This document shows positions 44,463-57,952 of a stretch of 64,000 bases of DNA, piece by piece. The stretch spans positions 1,073,622,014-1,073,686,013 of the forward strand of contig OY728166.1 in the NCBI GenBank assembly GCA_963277665.1, given 5' to 3'. Below the pieces are notes generated by a model. It saw only the letters and a list, made by a program, of their open reading frames with translations, was not told where the DNA came from and did not search any database. This stretch comes from Viscum album. Lineage: Eukaryota > Streptophyta > Magnoliopsida > Santalales > Viscaceae. Each line of letters opens with the position of its first letter. The first letter of the stretch is position 1. Both the position numbers and the translations under genes were made by a program.

Positions 44463-45939
44463 TGATCTTCTATTGCCTCAATAATAATATATGAATCCAT
44501 TTGATTTTTATTCTCATAAATACCCTTGTTTTTTTACTGATGAAATTAATTTAAATATTTTTAAGGAATATATTTCCTTAGAAGTTTAACTTTTTTTATG
44601 GTTTAAAAGACTTGAGTAAGTATTATAGATGTGTTTTAATTTAATATGGAAACAATTTTCATTACTTTTATTTGTAACCATAATGTTTGGTTTGACAACC
44701 CTATGTTTATAAGGAAACATATGGATCATTTACCCTATGCTGTTGGAAAAAGTTTGGATTGACAACCCTATATTTGGAAGAAACCCTACATTTGAGGAAC
44801 AAAAATTATGGTTAATCAAAATTACTTTTTGTAAACAAATGTATATTATCAAACCTACTTTTATAAACAAACATACATTATCATCCATAATTTTTAGATT
44901 TTGTCACCGTATAAAGGAACCCTACATTTGACTGGTCAACAACAGAGTTTTAAATTAATGATATTATCCATATTTTCTTCAATGGTATAGCCAAAATTAA
45001 ATATCATTTTAAATCTATTTTATGATGGATTAAAAGGATTTTATTCAATGGATTAAATCATCCATATTTCTAAAGGATTTTATGATTCTCTTGAATTATT
45101 TAAATTAAAATGGTCATTATTTTTAGGAAATATTCTTGGATCTATTCAACCAAAAGGAATCTATGTTTCTCTTGATAATATAATGATTATTTTAATTTTC
45201 TGTATCATGGGTATAATAAATTTTTAAATACTTAACTACTAAAAAGACAAAATCTTGGAAATAATTATTATTATGAAGAAGCTACAATTTTGAGAAATAC
45301 ATTTTACAATATTGCATGGTTTAAACTACTGATTAAATGTTACTACTACTACTTGTTTATTATTATTTTCATTGAAAATCATTTGAAACCGGGGCCTGTT
45401 CAAAGATGCTCTTTCTTGAAGACTTTTATATACAAATAATAATATCTATTATCTGTTAGTTTTTTCTGTAATAGTGAACAATATTATTTTTATTCAATCA
45501 ACTAAATCCCATTTTATTTATTGGATTTTCAACTACTCAGACTCAACCGTGGAAGAGTATCATATTCTTAGACTACATTGTGGATTTTAGGTTTCTTATA
45601 AAATTACAAGAATGCCTTGTAAAAGACTTATTTTGAAGGTTTAAACTACTTGTATTGTGTTATTAAGGTCTTTTGAAAAGAGGTCCTATCTAGGAAAAAT
45701 CCTCAAGCTCGTTGAGATAGAATTGATGTAGTGGACTAGTGTATATTTTTACCCCAAGCCACTATAAAAATTGTTTTGTTATTGTAAACTTTTTATCTTA
45801 TACTCAACTTATGTAAATAATAGAATAATATATATATATAAAATCATGAAGAAGGATAAAAGTTATAATTTATATAAATATTATTTAAAAACACAATTCA
45901 CCAGCCTCTTGTATATATTTGTTTTATTCAGACCTATCA
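44463..45939 (+). repeat. 5' LTR of the SIRE-type element
   Basis: Start TGATCTTC and end CTATCA are set by alignment to the 3' LTR and by the following primer-binding site. Shared landmarks are CCCTACATTTGAGGAACAAA (about 44781), AACCCTTG/ACCCTTG near 44512 and CACAATTCACC (about 45891). The last is the usual SIRE LTR end. Confidence 0.75.
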
Positions 45940-45941
45940 AC

Positions 45942-45952
45942 TGGTATTAAAG
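45942..45952 (+). other. Primer-binding site of the SIRE-type element
   Basis: TGGTATTAAAG, two bases after the LTR end, resembles TGGTATCAGAG, complementary to initiator methionine tRNA. Confidence 0.65.
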
Positions 45953-46009
45953 GAGTAGTTTTTGAAGAAATCAGATAACCTCTAGACTTATCAATGTTCA
46001 AGTCCTGTA

Positions 46010-46920
46010 TAAAGACGATGTCAATGAATGAATTAAATGATGTTATGTCAATGGTCTGTGATCCCTACTTTAATAGTGATAAATGTGGATACTGTAAGGC
46101 CTTTATGATTATCTATATGTAAAATCATTAATTCAAAATGTACATGATGATTTTCATTTCATATAAAATTGCTGAAAATTGAGAAATATGGGATTCCACA
46201 ATATAAGATGAGTATGATATAAATTCAAGTGAAATTAATGTTATTATATGTGTACTTTTTCCAGATGAATTCAACCGAGTATCTTAATGTTCAAAGACCT
46301 ATGAAATATGGAAAACCACTATTGTTTCATATTATTTAACTTATAATGATAGATAATTAAATCATGCTACTAAAAAGATGAAATTTAAAACTTTTAGAAT
46401 GAATGATGGTGAAAGAATCACTCAAGTGAATTTAATATTGTAAATGATATTCAATGGTGTTGATACTTTAGGAACTCCAGTTTCACAACTATATTAGGCA
46501 CTAAAATTACTCATATTACTCCACTCTAAGTAGAATGGAATATATACTTCTTTATAATAATCATAACCAGTCAAATATTTTACAATGAAATAATTATTTA
46601 GAAATTTATTGATGTTAGAATAAGATATTAAAGATGAATATGAGGATCAAAAGATGATTAAAATTGAAACTACTTCCCTTAGAGTTACTAATCATAATCA
46701 TGAAAATAAATCAATAGAAGATTAAAAACACAAATGATCTAGAGTATTAAAATTCTGAAATGGAGCTGGATCAACAACCCAGAAGATTCAAAAAAATCAT
46801 AAGAAAAAATAGGTTTCAAGAAAACCTTAAAGAATGATGAAAGAGTATCTATATAAGTCTAATGCTATAAATGTAAAAAAATCGGTCATATCAGACCTGA
46901 TTTCCCATGGATAAATGATG
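46010..46920 (+). pseudogene. Gag of the SIRE-type element
   Basis: Fragments in shifting frames fit the copia gag core. CSKTYEIWKTTI (about 46289) stands for C-x-x-A-K-E-x-W-x-x-L. KMKFKTFRMNDGERI follows, and a CCHC zinc knuckle reads YKCKKIGHIRPDF at about 46866-46905, with the first cysteine lost or shifted and the last changed to Phe. Gag binds and packages RNA. Many stops (TAA, TAG) interrupt it. Confidence 0.7.
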
Positions 46921-47739
46921 AAAATAAAAAGATTGAAAATATATAAATGTAAAATGTGATGAGAAATTATTATGAGAAAATATAAATAATGAAATTAAGG
47001 CTACTTGGAGTGTTTTTGAGGACTCTAGCATCTCTTCTAAATATAAATAAAAAATGATCCAAAAAATATGAAATAAAATACATGTTTTATGGATAAAAAA
47101 GAAGACGAGGTACAATAATATTCTTATTCTATCTCTAATTCTTAAAGATTCTCTAATATAAAATTATCTTATTACATATTCATGCTTGAAGAATGATATA
47201 AACCATTAGTAAAAAAGCATAAGTCACTATATAATATTCACAGTGATGTTTTAAGTTAAAAGGATGGTTTGTTAAAAAACATCAATAAGTAATTTTTTTA
47301 ATAAATCTAATTCAAACATAACTAATTGTTAAAACATAATAAAATATTACATATTGAAGTAGTGAAATTTAAAAGTTCTTATTTAATGTTAAATAAAGGG
47401 GAAGAAACCTTAAATAATATCCTTGGAAAAAATATTATCAAAAAGAAAAAATATGGAATAGGAAGGAATGGGGAAAATATAAATTGGAATGGAATTATTT
47501 TATATTTATTTATAGAAATAATAACATGTCAAGAGTTACTTTTTATTGTGGAACTAAGGGACATTAATCTAATGAATGATTCTTAAGAAATCCTCAGACA
47601 AGTGGAATATAAAAATATTATATTTCCAAAAATATTTTTGAAGAAAGTTGTACATGTTTTAGAAAAATATGGAAAATATGGATACCGAGATCATTTTTTG
47701 CTGACACGATAGAACCTAAGAAAATATGGGTATTAGAAA

Positions 47740-48110
47740 AACTTTTTTTTATATGATTTGTTAGAAGAAGGTTAAAAGATCAAAAATTTTGTATGGTATA
47801 TGGTTATTGGTTTCTCAAGAAACATGAGTGGACTCTCTTCCAATTTATTTACATTAGAAATAAGTGACGAAAGACTAGTTACCTTTGGAGATAATTCAGA
47901 AGGTAAAATAGTTGGAGTTGGATGAGTTGGATATCTAAAATCAATTTCACTCAATAAAGTGCTATGTATTAAAGGTACAAAGCACAATCTGATAAGAATA
48001 TCTCAACTCTATGAGGATGGATTTTATGTTGATTTATCAAATATTTTAGGCATATTTTTAAATAAAAATTACTTAAATTTAGAATACTAAGAATTGAAAA
48101 TGTTTATACC
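47740..48110 (+). pseudogene. Copia protease and pre-integrase segment
   Basis: In the frame around 47795, VIGFSRNMSG stands for the W-x-L-D-S-G-C-S-R-H-M-T-G protease motif with its aspartate region degraded. Then come LVTFGDNSEGKIVGVG, SISLNKVLCIKGTKHNLI and ISQLYEDGFYVDL. The K-H-N-L-I-S-I-S-Q-L box is the standard pre-integrase marker of copia elements. A TGA replaces a glycine or tryptophan codon near 47923. Confidence 0.8.
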
Positions 48111-48289
48111 CTGGATCCTAATTCCCCGTGTAAGAAAAGTGAATTATTTATATACTGATAAAAATGAATCTTCTATCTATAATAGGATACTTAGAAACTA
48201 TAATGTATTTACCCTATATAAATTATCTAAAAAAACAATTATTTTCGTATTTTCCTTGGCATAAATTTGATAATGATATATTTTCTTGA

Positions 48290-49130
48290 TACATGAAAAA
48301 TTGGAAAGATACAAAATTCCTCTATAAAATCTATTAACAACGTTTCTACATAAAAAACCACTAGAACTTATCCACATGGATTTTTTTAGACCATTGAGAG
48401 TAAAAAGTTTGGTAGGAATGTTATATTTTTTTTGACAATTTTTCTATATTTACATGGGTTTATTTTCTAAAACATAAAAGTGATGTGTTATCTATTTTTG
48501 AAAGATTTTATTAAATTAGTCCAAATGAAAAATATTTTAGAATATTCTCATTAAGTAGTTATCATGGTAGAGAATTTTATAATAAAAATGTAATTATTTT
48601 TTCTCAAAATCACATATTAAATACAACTTCTCCAAACCAAAAATACTTTAACAAAATAAAATTATAGAAAAAAATAGAACTATTCAAGAAATTGAAAGAT
48701 ATAGGTTAAATGAATATAATCTTCCTATTTGTTTTTAGGAAGTGGTTGTAAAAAAAGTTTAATATACCATGAATATATTTTAATAAGACTCCTTATTAAA
48801 AATACACCGTATAAAATATGGAATATAGAAAGACAAAATCCAGATACTTTAATGTATATGGTTTCAAGGTGTATTTCTTCAATACTATGGAAAATCTTGG
48901 TAAATTTGATCCAAATCCAAATGAAGGAATCATTCAAGGATATTATTCTACCTATAAAGCATAGAGAGTGTATAATAAAAATTCAAGGATTTTTAAAGAA
49001 TATGTTCTTGTGAAGTTTGATGAAAGTGACCCTTTTAGTCATAAGAAAAATAAAAAGTATGAAGTTTCTAATTCATTAGACAATATGAGAATAGAATCAC
49101 CTATGATTTATTTTGAAATGAAACTAAATG
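48290..49130 (+). pseudogene. Copia integrase
   Basis: KKPLELIHMDFFRPLRVKSL at about 48353 is the start of the catalytic core (first Asp in HMD), where the family reads K-P-L-E-L-I-H-M-D-L-F-G-P. Later pieces are MVENFIIKM (second Asp region, degraded), QTKN near 48635, the helix before the Glu (IEKNRTIQEIE-like, around 48665), and LLIKNTPYKIWN near 48793, where the family has K-T-P-Y-E-x-W. Frames shift repeatedly. Confidence 0.75.
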
Positions 49131-49340
49131 AAATTTAGTATAGTTCAATGATGAACCTAAAATTATCTTTCCTAGACAAAATAGAACCTTAAAGGATCAC
49201 CCTTTAGAAACTATAATAGGAGATATAGGAATCAGAGTAAGAACTAGAAGAAATGTAGGAAACCTAGAATTTTTTTTACTTTCCTAACTCAATTAGAACC
49301 TAAAACTATAGAATAACCTTTTGAATATAAACATTAGTTA

Positions 49341-49960
49341 ATGTATATACAAGAATAACTTAATAAATTTAGTAGAAACTATGTTTTGGAATTAGTTTAC
49401 AGACCATAAAATCATCCAATAATAGGAAGAAAATGGGTTTTTAAAAATAAACAAGAAGATCAAGGAATAATTACATGAAATAACATTAGCTTAATAGCTA
49501 ATTTATAAAATCAGGTACATGGGAAAGATTAAGGTGAAAATTTTTATCCAGTTGAAAGATTAGTTTCTGAAAGTAATATTTTTGATTATGCATCTCATAT
49601 GAATTTTAAATTATTCTAGATAGATGTAAAATCATCTTTTTTATATGGATATATAATAAAAGATGTTTATTTTGAACGTCCATCAGGGTTAGAAAATCCA
49701 TATCTACCAAATTTTGTTTTTAAACTTACTAAATGTCATTATGGCCTTAACTAAGAGCATAGAGTTTTATATGAAATATTAAGTAATATTTTATTAGATA
49801 ATGGATCCTGTAGGGTTATAGGACCCTAATCTTTTTATGAAAATATTTTTTCTAATATACCATCAATATAAATTTATGTAGATGATTTTATTTTTGGTTC
49901 AAAAAATACAATTATTTGTAATGATTTTTCAAATATTATAAAAAAATAATTTTAAATGAG
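49341..49960 (+). pseudogene. Copia reverse transcriptase
   Basis: MYIQE-LNKFSRNYVLELV opens the domain, followed by GRKWVFKNKQEDQG, ENFYPVERLVSES, IDVKSSFLYGYI and VYFERPSGLENP. YHYGLN-type residues and finally IYVDDFIFGS at 49871 hold the catalytic Asp pair. These match copia RT blocks in order. RT copies the element RNA into DNA. Stops at about 49356, 49410, 49479 and elsewhere rule out function. Confidence 0.88.
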
Positions 49961-50339
49961 TATTATGGGTTAATTTAATTTCATTATTGTTTTTTAAATC
50001 AACTAGAAATATTACAGAAATGTTTGAAATAAAAGAAAATATATTACTAACTTGTCAAAAAAATTTGGACTTCAATATTTTTATACTTATAAAACACCCA
50101 TGTATACTAATATAAAACATGATTAAGATAAATATGACATGTCATTTGAAAATAATTTATATAGAGGTATGATCGATAGTTTATTATAACTTATTGCTAT
50201 TATATATAACATTATGGTTTCGATTTTTCTAGGTGTTATATTTTAATCAAATACAAAAGAATCTCATCGCACTACTGTTTAAATATTTTTTAGATATTTA
50301 AGAGGAACTATTTTCTAATTTCTAATATACCAAAAAAAT

Positions 50340-50830
50340 AATTTTAATTTGATTTCATATTATGATGTTGATTTTTGAGGTTGTATATTAGAAAGAAAAA
50401 ATACAGTAAGAACCTGTCACTTTTTGGGAAGCCCTTAGATTCATGGTCAAGTAAGAAATAAAATTAAGCTGGTATATCTATAAATGAGTTAAAATATATA
50501 TCTATTAGTAGTTTTTGTGAACTACTGTTGTGGATGAAACACAAATTACTGGAATTTGGACTTAATTTCTATAATATTCATATTATATACGACAATACTA
50601 GTGCAATTCATATTTTGAAATATCTTGTAAGTCACTCCACAAATAATCAAAAATATATAAGACATTTTTTCTAAGATACCATGTTCTTAGAAAGAATATG
50701 TATTTTTAATTTTTAAATACAAAATATTAACTTGCTGGTATTTTCAATAAACCACTTCCCCATTCTAGTTTTGAAAGTACTAAGAGTGAGTTAGGGAAAT
50801 ATAATTTTAAAAGAATTTTTATTTATTTGT
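50340..50830 (+). pseudogene. Copia RNase H and end of pol
   Basis: YYDVDF-GCILERKNTVRT and CHFLGS (about 50358-50435) correspond to Y-x-D-A-D-W-A-G-C-x-x-D-R-K-S-T-S-G-x-x-F-x-L-G. HSTNNQKYIRHFF (about 50632) stands for H-x-R-T-K-H-I-D-I-R-x-H-F. The last pieces near 50740-50815 (FSINHFPILVLKVLRV) represent the I-x-T-K-P-L end. Several frameshifts lie between. Confidence 0.78.
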
Positions 50831-51099
50831 TTCATTAGTTTTTTATTAACTAGTTTACTTGTTTTTTTATTAGAAATTATTTATAAGTCTACATTTTTTT
50901 TTAATTGATAATTGATTGTTATTTTTGTGAAAGATCATTTTTTCAAAAAATTAAATAATTATTACACTGAGTATTTGTCTCGAGAAACCAAAACCTTCAA
51001 AACTCTCTCTATCACTCTTATCCTCTATAATAAAACCTTGTTGACTTTTATCTCTCTCATTTTCCCCTCAAAACCCTTGAATATCAAATTTTAACCTAC

Positions 51100-53410
51100 A
51101 TATTCTCTTCAATGTAGAAAAAAAAGAGAACATATAAATACGAAGCAAGGGAATTGAATCGTTAATGCATAACCTATTAAAAAATTTATTCATGGAATGT
51201 GATAGATTTCAAAGGGTTATATTAGAAGAATCTTATATTAATGAAAGATCTATATTTTCAAGGTTCATAATTCATTTTCATTGAATAAATTACTGAATTT
51301 TTGTTTGACATAGATGTGAATGAATTTTTTAAAAAATTTCATCTCAACTTTGGTGATATAGAGGATGTTATCATTTCAAAGGTAAATGATATTAATTTTT
51401 ATGTTTCTTTTATGTAAATAGAAAATATTTTTTTGGTTCCCCCAAGAATGGGGTTTTTACTTAACCTTCCAATACATTCGATAATAAGAACATGAATTTG
51501 AATATATAATGTCTTTTTTCTTTGGCTCAACTCTGATTCAAAAAATGTTTTTAAAGGATATTGATGCTGAACGGAATATGATGGTCCAATTAATTTAGTT
51601 AGTAATAATTCTATGATTTTTTTAGTTAGGAAACATTATTTATCTCGATATGCATATTATGTTTTTGATGATGAGAAATATTAAGTTTAATTTCTTTAGA
51701 TATATGCTCTATTACATGCATAAATGATGCCAAGAAAAGGAAAGAATGTCTTTTTATCTATATGGAAGGATTTTTTCTATTATTTTTTATAAAAAATGAA
51801 ATATTTGAGATGTATAAATGCACACTAGGTGACATTATAATAAAATTTTTAATTCTAGAACTTTAAGGAATAGAGGTTTCATTTGTACTACAGTAAAAGA
51901 AAAATTGTTACCTTTTTTGATGAAGACCAATATGAATCTGATCCTATTTGTAAAGGGGAATAAGTAAATTTAAAATTAGTTGGTTTGGCTCACATGTATG
52001 TAGAAGATTATAGAGAATCTAAAATATAATATTTCATTTAGATCTCAAAATGAAGATTTACATATGATTTATCTAATCCATATGTCGAAATATATATTCA
52101 TCAATATCCTAAAAAACATTCTGAAGAGGCGCGCAATAAGGCCCTTATCACATGACCCAGAAAAAGAGTGGAAACATGATTTTAGGATCCATAAGATGAG
52201 GAAGATACAACTAGTAAATTTTACTGACTAGTTATTTTAGAAGTGGAAACTACACTTAAGAAAACAAATATTGTAAAATCTATAAAAAAATAGGGATGAT
52301 CAAGAATATCCTAAAAAATTTATAGTTGACGAAAATTCTCAAGGATATGAGAAAGAAAACCCATCAACAGTTGAACCTATTGGGTTACATGAGAATCCAA
52401 TAGTCTCTATTTTTTAAAATTATTTATAAAAAATATGTCTATATCTATTGAAAAGATAGAGGTTCTTGACATTGTATCTTCCTCCTATAGTGATATGTAT
52501 AAAGGAATATAATTAGCCTTGGTTGACCAAGTCCAACCATAAATAAATTAAAAGAATAATCTTATTATTATCTTCATAATTAAGTGGATTATATAATACT
52601 CTAACTCAACAAAATGGTAGTGGAGAATAATTTTTTGAAAAGTTAGTTAGAGTCTACTGATAAATCTTTAGAATATTTGAGAAACTCTAATATTCCAAGA
52701 GAATAATTATAATCAGTAAAATTACAACTACAGACACCCAGAGATAAATCAATTTATAGAAATAATTTTGATACATTTCAAAGTGAAATGGTAGATTAGT
52801 TTTGAAAACTGATAGTAGAGTCAGTCTCAAAATATATTTTTGATAATTAAGGATATATTTGGGAATATAGTTTGAATCATTAAGGATTATTAATAATTAT
52901 TCTAGAGAATATACTTCTTTCACTCACTTATCCAGATTTAATTAGAAGATTTGAATCGATTAACACAGTTCGTTATTCTTTGAATGATCGCCTACATAAT
53001 CTTTTGTGTGAAAGTGTACCTTTGAATTTGTTTTTAGAAAATCAAAGAGAACATGTTGAGAAGATAACATAATGAGATCTTGGTATAGGAAATCTTCAGA
53101 ATAAGTTAGGTGAAATTATATAATAGTTTTTTACTCATAAGAGAATGTTCATGACTTTTTAAACGTCAATTTTGATGATAGATTAAAGTTGGGTCAAGAA
53201 TCAATAATTTTGACAAGACAGTTGGCTACAAAAATTATTCAATGTTTCATAGGACTAATGATAGGGATATAGGTTTTTCATGAGGCTATAAAAGCTTCCA
53301 AATATTCTGACACCTCTTTAGAATAATTCATTTCACCCTCAAATAACCAGACATTTTGAAAAATATTAATTAAATGTTTATTATTATCAAAAAAAATATT
53401 TGAACTAATA
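51100..53410 (+). pseudogene. Env-like / extra 3' ORF of the SIRE-type element
   Basis: SIRE elements often carry an ORF after pol, historically called env-like. Here a lysine-rich start (RKKKRTYKYEARE, about 51117) is followed by YINERSIFS and, at 51301, DIDVNEFFKKFHLNFGD, then VNDINFYVSFM. This resembles the N-E-x-x-V-x-E-F-Y-x-N-L...V-R-G-x-x-V...I-N segment of putative plant transposon proteins found after SIRE pol. A helical stretch (LIRRFESINTVRYSLNDR) lies near 52930-53010. Stops are common. The function of this ORF is not settled. Confidence 0.55.
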
Positions 53411-53810
53411 TTATTTTATTTATCCTGTTTATATCTGATAGATGATAATGTTTCTATTTATTTCTACTTTTAGAATACATATCAATTTTTTTTTCTGAAA
53501 AATATAGCATTCATTGATAGTTATGTGCTACATTGAATGTGCTTTAAACCATTTTCTATTAGATTCTATTTGATATCACGAAAAGGTGGATAAAATTAGG
53601 TAAACATAACATTATTAATTTTTATATTAAATATTTTTTATCAACTGATGAGAATTTTAATTTAAATATTTACTGTAGAAATTATTTTTTAATGACAACT
53701 ATAATTTTTTCATATCTCTTTAAAATGTTTTATTTAATTTTTGTTTTCAAATTCTATATTTTCTATAAGTTATGTTTTACTAGTTTTTAGATAATCAAAA
53801 ATGGGTAGAC

Positions 53811-55290
53811 TGATGGGAATGTATTGTCACAATAATACTCTATGAATATTATTTATTTTGGTTCTCACAAAAACCCTTGTTTGTTTTACTAATGAAATTA
53901 CATTACGTATTTTTCAAGAATATATTTCTTGAGATGTTTATCTTATTTCTTGGTTAAAATATTTAAGTGAGTATTATGGACATGTTTGAAATTACTCTAG
54001 ATAAATTGTTCATACATTATGTTTGTAAGCATAAAATGTTATTTGAAAACCCTATGTTTGGAAGAAGATGTATGGATCATGTACTTTACACTTTTGGAAA
54101 AGTATGGATAAAAAATAATACATTTGGGAGATACCCTACATTTGAGGAACAAAGAGTATGGTTAATGAAACCTAGTTTTTAAAAAACCATTAGTTATTAA
54201 TCCTACTCTTAGAAACAACTATACATTATCTACCCTATTTTTGGAGTTTTTCACTATGTGGAGGAACCATACGTTTGGCTGGTCAACAAAAAAATTTTAA
54301 ATTAAATATAATATCAACATTTTTTTCAATGGTCTCACCAGAAGTAAATATCTTTTTTAAATATGTTTTATGACAGATTCAAATTCTTGTATTAAATGAA
54401 TTAAATCAGACCTATTTATATGAAAATTCAAAACTCTCTTGAATGCTTTAAAATAAAATAATAATAATTAGTTAGGCGATATTATTTTATCTATTCAACC
54501 AAAACAATACAAGTTTATCTGGATTAATAGAAAGATTATTTTCATTTCCAATATTGGGAGTGAAATTTTATTTTGAATATTGGATTGCATCAAAAGAAAA
54601 AATATCGAACGTCCTTGTTATTATAAAGAAGCTATACTTTAGATACATACATGTTTCAATCTTGTATTGTGTAAGGGGTTGATTAACTGTTATTGATGTT
54701 GTTTTTATTATTTTTTTCCTTGAAGACCATTCGAAAATGAGATCTATTCAAAGTTGATTTTTGTTAAATACATTTATCTTTACTAAATACAGTCCAGTTT
54801 CTATCTTCTGCTAGTATAATTATGAGTAATACATTGTTTATTCAATATAATGATACTCTTTTGATTTATTGGAATTTTGACTTCTTTGAATCATTCATGG
54901 TAGAGTATCATCTTCTTAGATTATGTTTTGTATTCTTGGTTCCCTATAAAATAACTATAAGGTCTTATAAAATCCTTATTATAAAGGTTTCAACTTCCTG
55001 TATTCGATTGTAAGGGTCTTGGGATAAGATGAACCGCTTAGTGAAAATCATCAATCTCGCTAAGAGAGAATTGGTGGAGTGGAAAAGGGAATCTTTTGTT
55101 CCCCAAACAACTATAAAAAATTGTTGTGTTCTTATTCTCTATTTATCCATTGGCCAACTAACTTAAATAAGAGAATATTGTATATCTGTATAAATCATAA
55201 AGAATTATAAAATTATTAATCTATCTAATGATTATTGAAAAGACACAATTCACCCCACCCTATTGTGAATCATTTTATTATTTTAACCTT
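53811..55290 (+). repeat. 3' LTR of the SIRE-type element
   Basis: It starts TGATGGGAATG, directly after AAAAATGGGTAGAC, which would be the polypurine tract. It is collinear with the 5' LTR through CCCTACATTTGAGGAACAAA (about 54131) to CACAATTCACCCC (about 55245). Both LTRs share an internal ACTATAAAAA-TTGTT box near their 3' third. Confidence 0.75.
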
Positions 55291-55599
55291 AAAATGATAT
55301 ACTGGTAGGTTTTTAGGATGTGGGAAGGAATATTTGATTTCCCTTTCACCATTTTCAACATGTTCTTGTTGACATCATTGACTAGAAACGTAATAATATG
55401 CCATTACATGGATAGATAAGGGGATTGTTCCTACTAATTTACTTAATTTTATATTGGTGGATATTTATATAACTCAGTTGGGGTGGAATAGATTTGTGTC
55501 TCCCCCCATTCAACACTAGAATTTTCCTTTTTTACTTCTATGGATGCTGCTAGATGAGGCTACTAGGAGGCTTCATAAATGTGTGTAGTAATATGTTCC

Positions 55600-55905
55600 T
55601 TCTCATGTGTTTCCTCCATATTTTACTGGTGGCATTCTTGTGATATTTCCAAATTATAATAGTATAAGACTTCATCAATTTGGGATGGTGTTCATGACTG
55701 CCCATGGTTTTCCACTGATTTTGACTGGTGGGATTTCTGGGTGTGGGAAGGTGTGTGTTCCTATCCATGATTTTCCACCATATTTTGTTTTTGGGATTCT
55801 CTAGATTCTACATGATGAGTCTACATGAAGGAATTATTATTAAAGAATGGTGTTTGTGCATTATCATTGTTTTCTACTAAATTCTATTGGTGTGATTCTC
55901 TAGAT
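55600..55905 (+). repeat. Four degenerate 76-96-bp tandem units
   Basis: Units of the form TTTTCCAC(C/T)...TATTTT...GGTGGGATT(C/T)CT occur at about 55612, 55708, 55784 and 55875. GATTCTCTAGA ends the last two. I see no coding role. Confidence 0.55.
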
Positions 55906-57600
55906 GGGAAGAGGTACAACCATATTCCTTGATGACTAATCGCTACCCTCAGTGAGTTGTATGACATGCCTAGTGTAGGATGACCTTAGCCAAACTCCTA
56001 AGGGTATAACTCCCATCATATTGATGGTTCACTTCTGCATGTCATTGGTTGTGGTGAATACTAGAAGGATCACTTTTAAAGGACCATTGTGTCTTCAGAA
56101 CGAGGCCGTTTTTATACTCATTATATACCTTTCTAAGATATGGGAGGAGTTGATTTCTACGATTCAGGGATATGATCCAAAAATAGTTGGAGACAATGAT
56201 GGGTTTTTCTTGCTTCTAGAAAACCGAACATCACTAAGGGGATGAATAGTGGGGCTTCAATAGTTGGATGTCCTTCTTAACAGACTCCAGTGTCAGGATG
56301 GTACCATTTTGGCACTTCTCCTAGGCCAGCACATCTGAGACCTAGCGTTAAAGACACTAGGTTGAAAATGATGTACTCTATTTACAAGTACCCAACATGA
56401 ATTGTATACAAGGAATAAATCTTTAAAAGGTGTTGTGGCCCCATTTGGATCAAAGAGAGTTTTTTTCAAGTGTTCCTGAAATATAGGTGACAAACACAAA
56501 TAAGAAAACCCTGTCAAACAAGAGTCTCAATAAATGAATACATGCATATTTGATTGTCTAGTATAGACCACATTTATTTTGAGAGAAAATGGGGGTATAT
56601 AGGTTGGAGATACCATTATATTGGTTAATTATTCATTTCAGTTTCACCATTTTTGTTTCTTCCCAAAATTGGAAATGGGGTTGTAGTATCATTTTGGGGT
56701 ATTTTTTAGGAAACCTTCACATCAAACACATATACCCATGTATTTTCTAAGAAGTTTCCAATGAGGTTTATTCATCAAACTAGAAACAACCAACAACTCT
56801 TATATCCATGATGAATCATATAACTACTCTCTAAAGGTTGGTTCCCTTTTAGAAACATATCCAACAATACTTAAGAAGTCACTTTTGATGAGAGGATATT
56901 AGTTCAGTCCCATCGCACCCTTTTGGGTAGAATTTTGTTCATTCTCCTAGAATCTACTATTGATTTAAGATATTTCCATTCATCCTTCATTAATTCCCAT
57001 GAAGGATGTAGGTCTCCCTTTAATTAACAATTAATTATTAGAATTAATAGAATTTAGAATCATCGGTATGTACCTGAGGTTATTCATCAATGGAGATATC
57101 TGTATGTATCCATGGTTCCCCATTGATGGTACTATTTTTCATTCTAGTAAGAGATCATTTTCTCATTTATCATTGCGATGTTAGTTTCAAGCCACAAAGT
57201 TTGTCACTATAGATTTTATCATTATCCAAGGAGATAAGAGTTGTTTTGATGTCAGGATTGGGCCCATGATATGGAATTCCTAAGTATTCTTGTGAAAGGA
57301 ATCAGAAACAACATAGTTTCGTTCAAATTAACTAGACACATCATACCTTTTAAGGTCATGTGAAGATGAACAAACCATGTTATTTAACAATGTGCGGTAA
57401 GAACCTCTAGGATAAAAGTTACTAGTCAATGTTTGGTGTGAGAATTATACCGAAGCAGACCAAGGAACCTTGAAGGGATATAGGCTCCCAGCTTAGATAT
57501 GGCCCTAGTGGGAATATGGACCAGAGAATATTATGATTGATTTTGGGGTGTTGGGTCTTAGACTTATATATAATTCATACACGTCTCATTTAGATAGGGA
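55906..57600. other. Gene-free stretch
   Basis: Short frames (56021-56245 plus, 56517-56293 minus) show no domain. No long repeat partner was found by eye. The sequence leads into the inverted LTR-like array. Confidence 0.35.
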
Positions 57601-57952
57601 TCTAAGCCCATATAGTTAGATAAGGGTTGAGGAGCCACACCTATGGGGTTCCTCTAAAAGTTTGTCTCGCAAGGAATGTTTCCATTTGAGAGGATTGAGT
57701 TGGGGATTACAATGAATAAGATTCCCTTTAGAGTGGGTCCCTAAGGAATGTCTCGAATCATTGTAATTTGGAGGTTTGGTTGGGGATTACACCTAGGAGA
57801 ATTCATTTTGGAGTGGTTTCAAGGCTTAAATTGTATTGAAGGATTCTCTTTGGAGTGGTTTTGGGGATTACATCGTATAGGAGGATTCCATTTGGAGTGT
57901 TTTTATAGCTTACACCATACATGGAGATTCCCTTTCACTACTGTAAAACAGG

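Larger units (their letters stand above)
44463..55290 (+). mobile_element. SIRE/Maximus-type Ty1/copia element, heavily decayed
   Basis: Two collinear direct repeats of about 1.48 kb flank gag, protease/pre-integrase, integrase, RT, RNase H and a further ORF after pol. The copia order (integrase before RT), the long gag and the extra 3' ORF point to the SIRE/Maximus lineage. All coding regions carry many stops and frameshifts, and the LTRs have diverged strongly, so it is one of the oldest insertions here. The right end is approximate (about 55285-55295), and no convincing target duplication was found. Confidence 0.88.
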
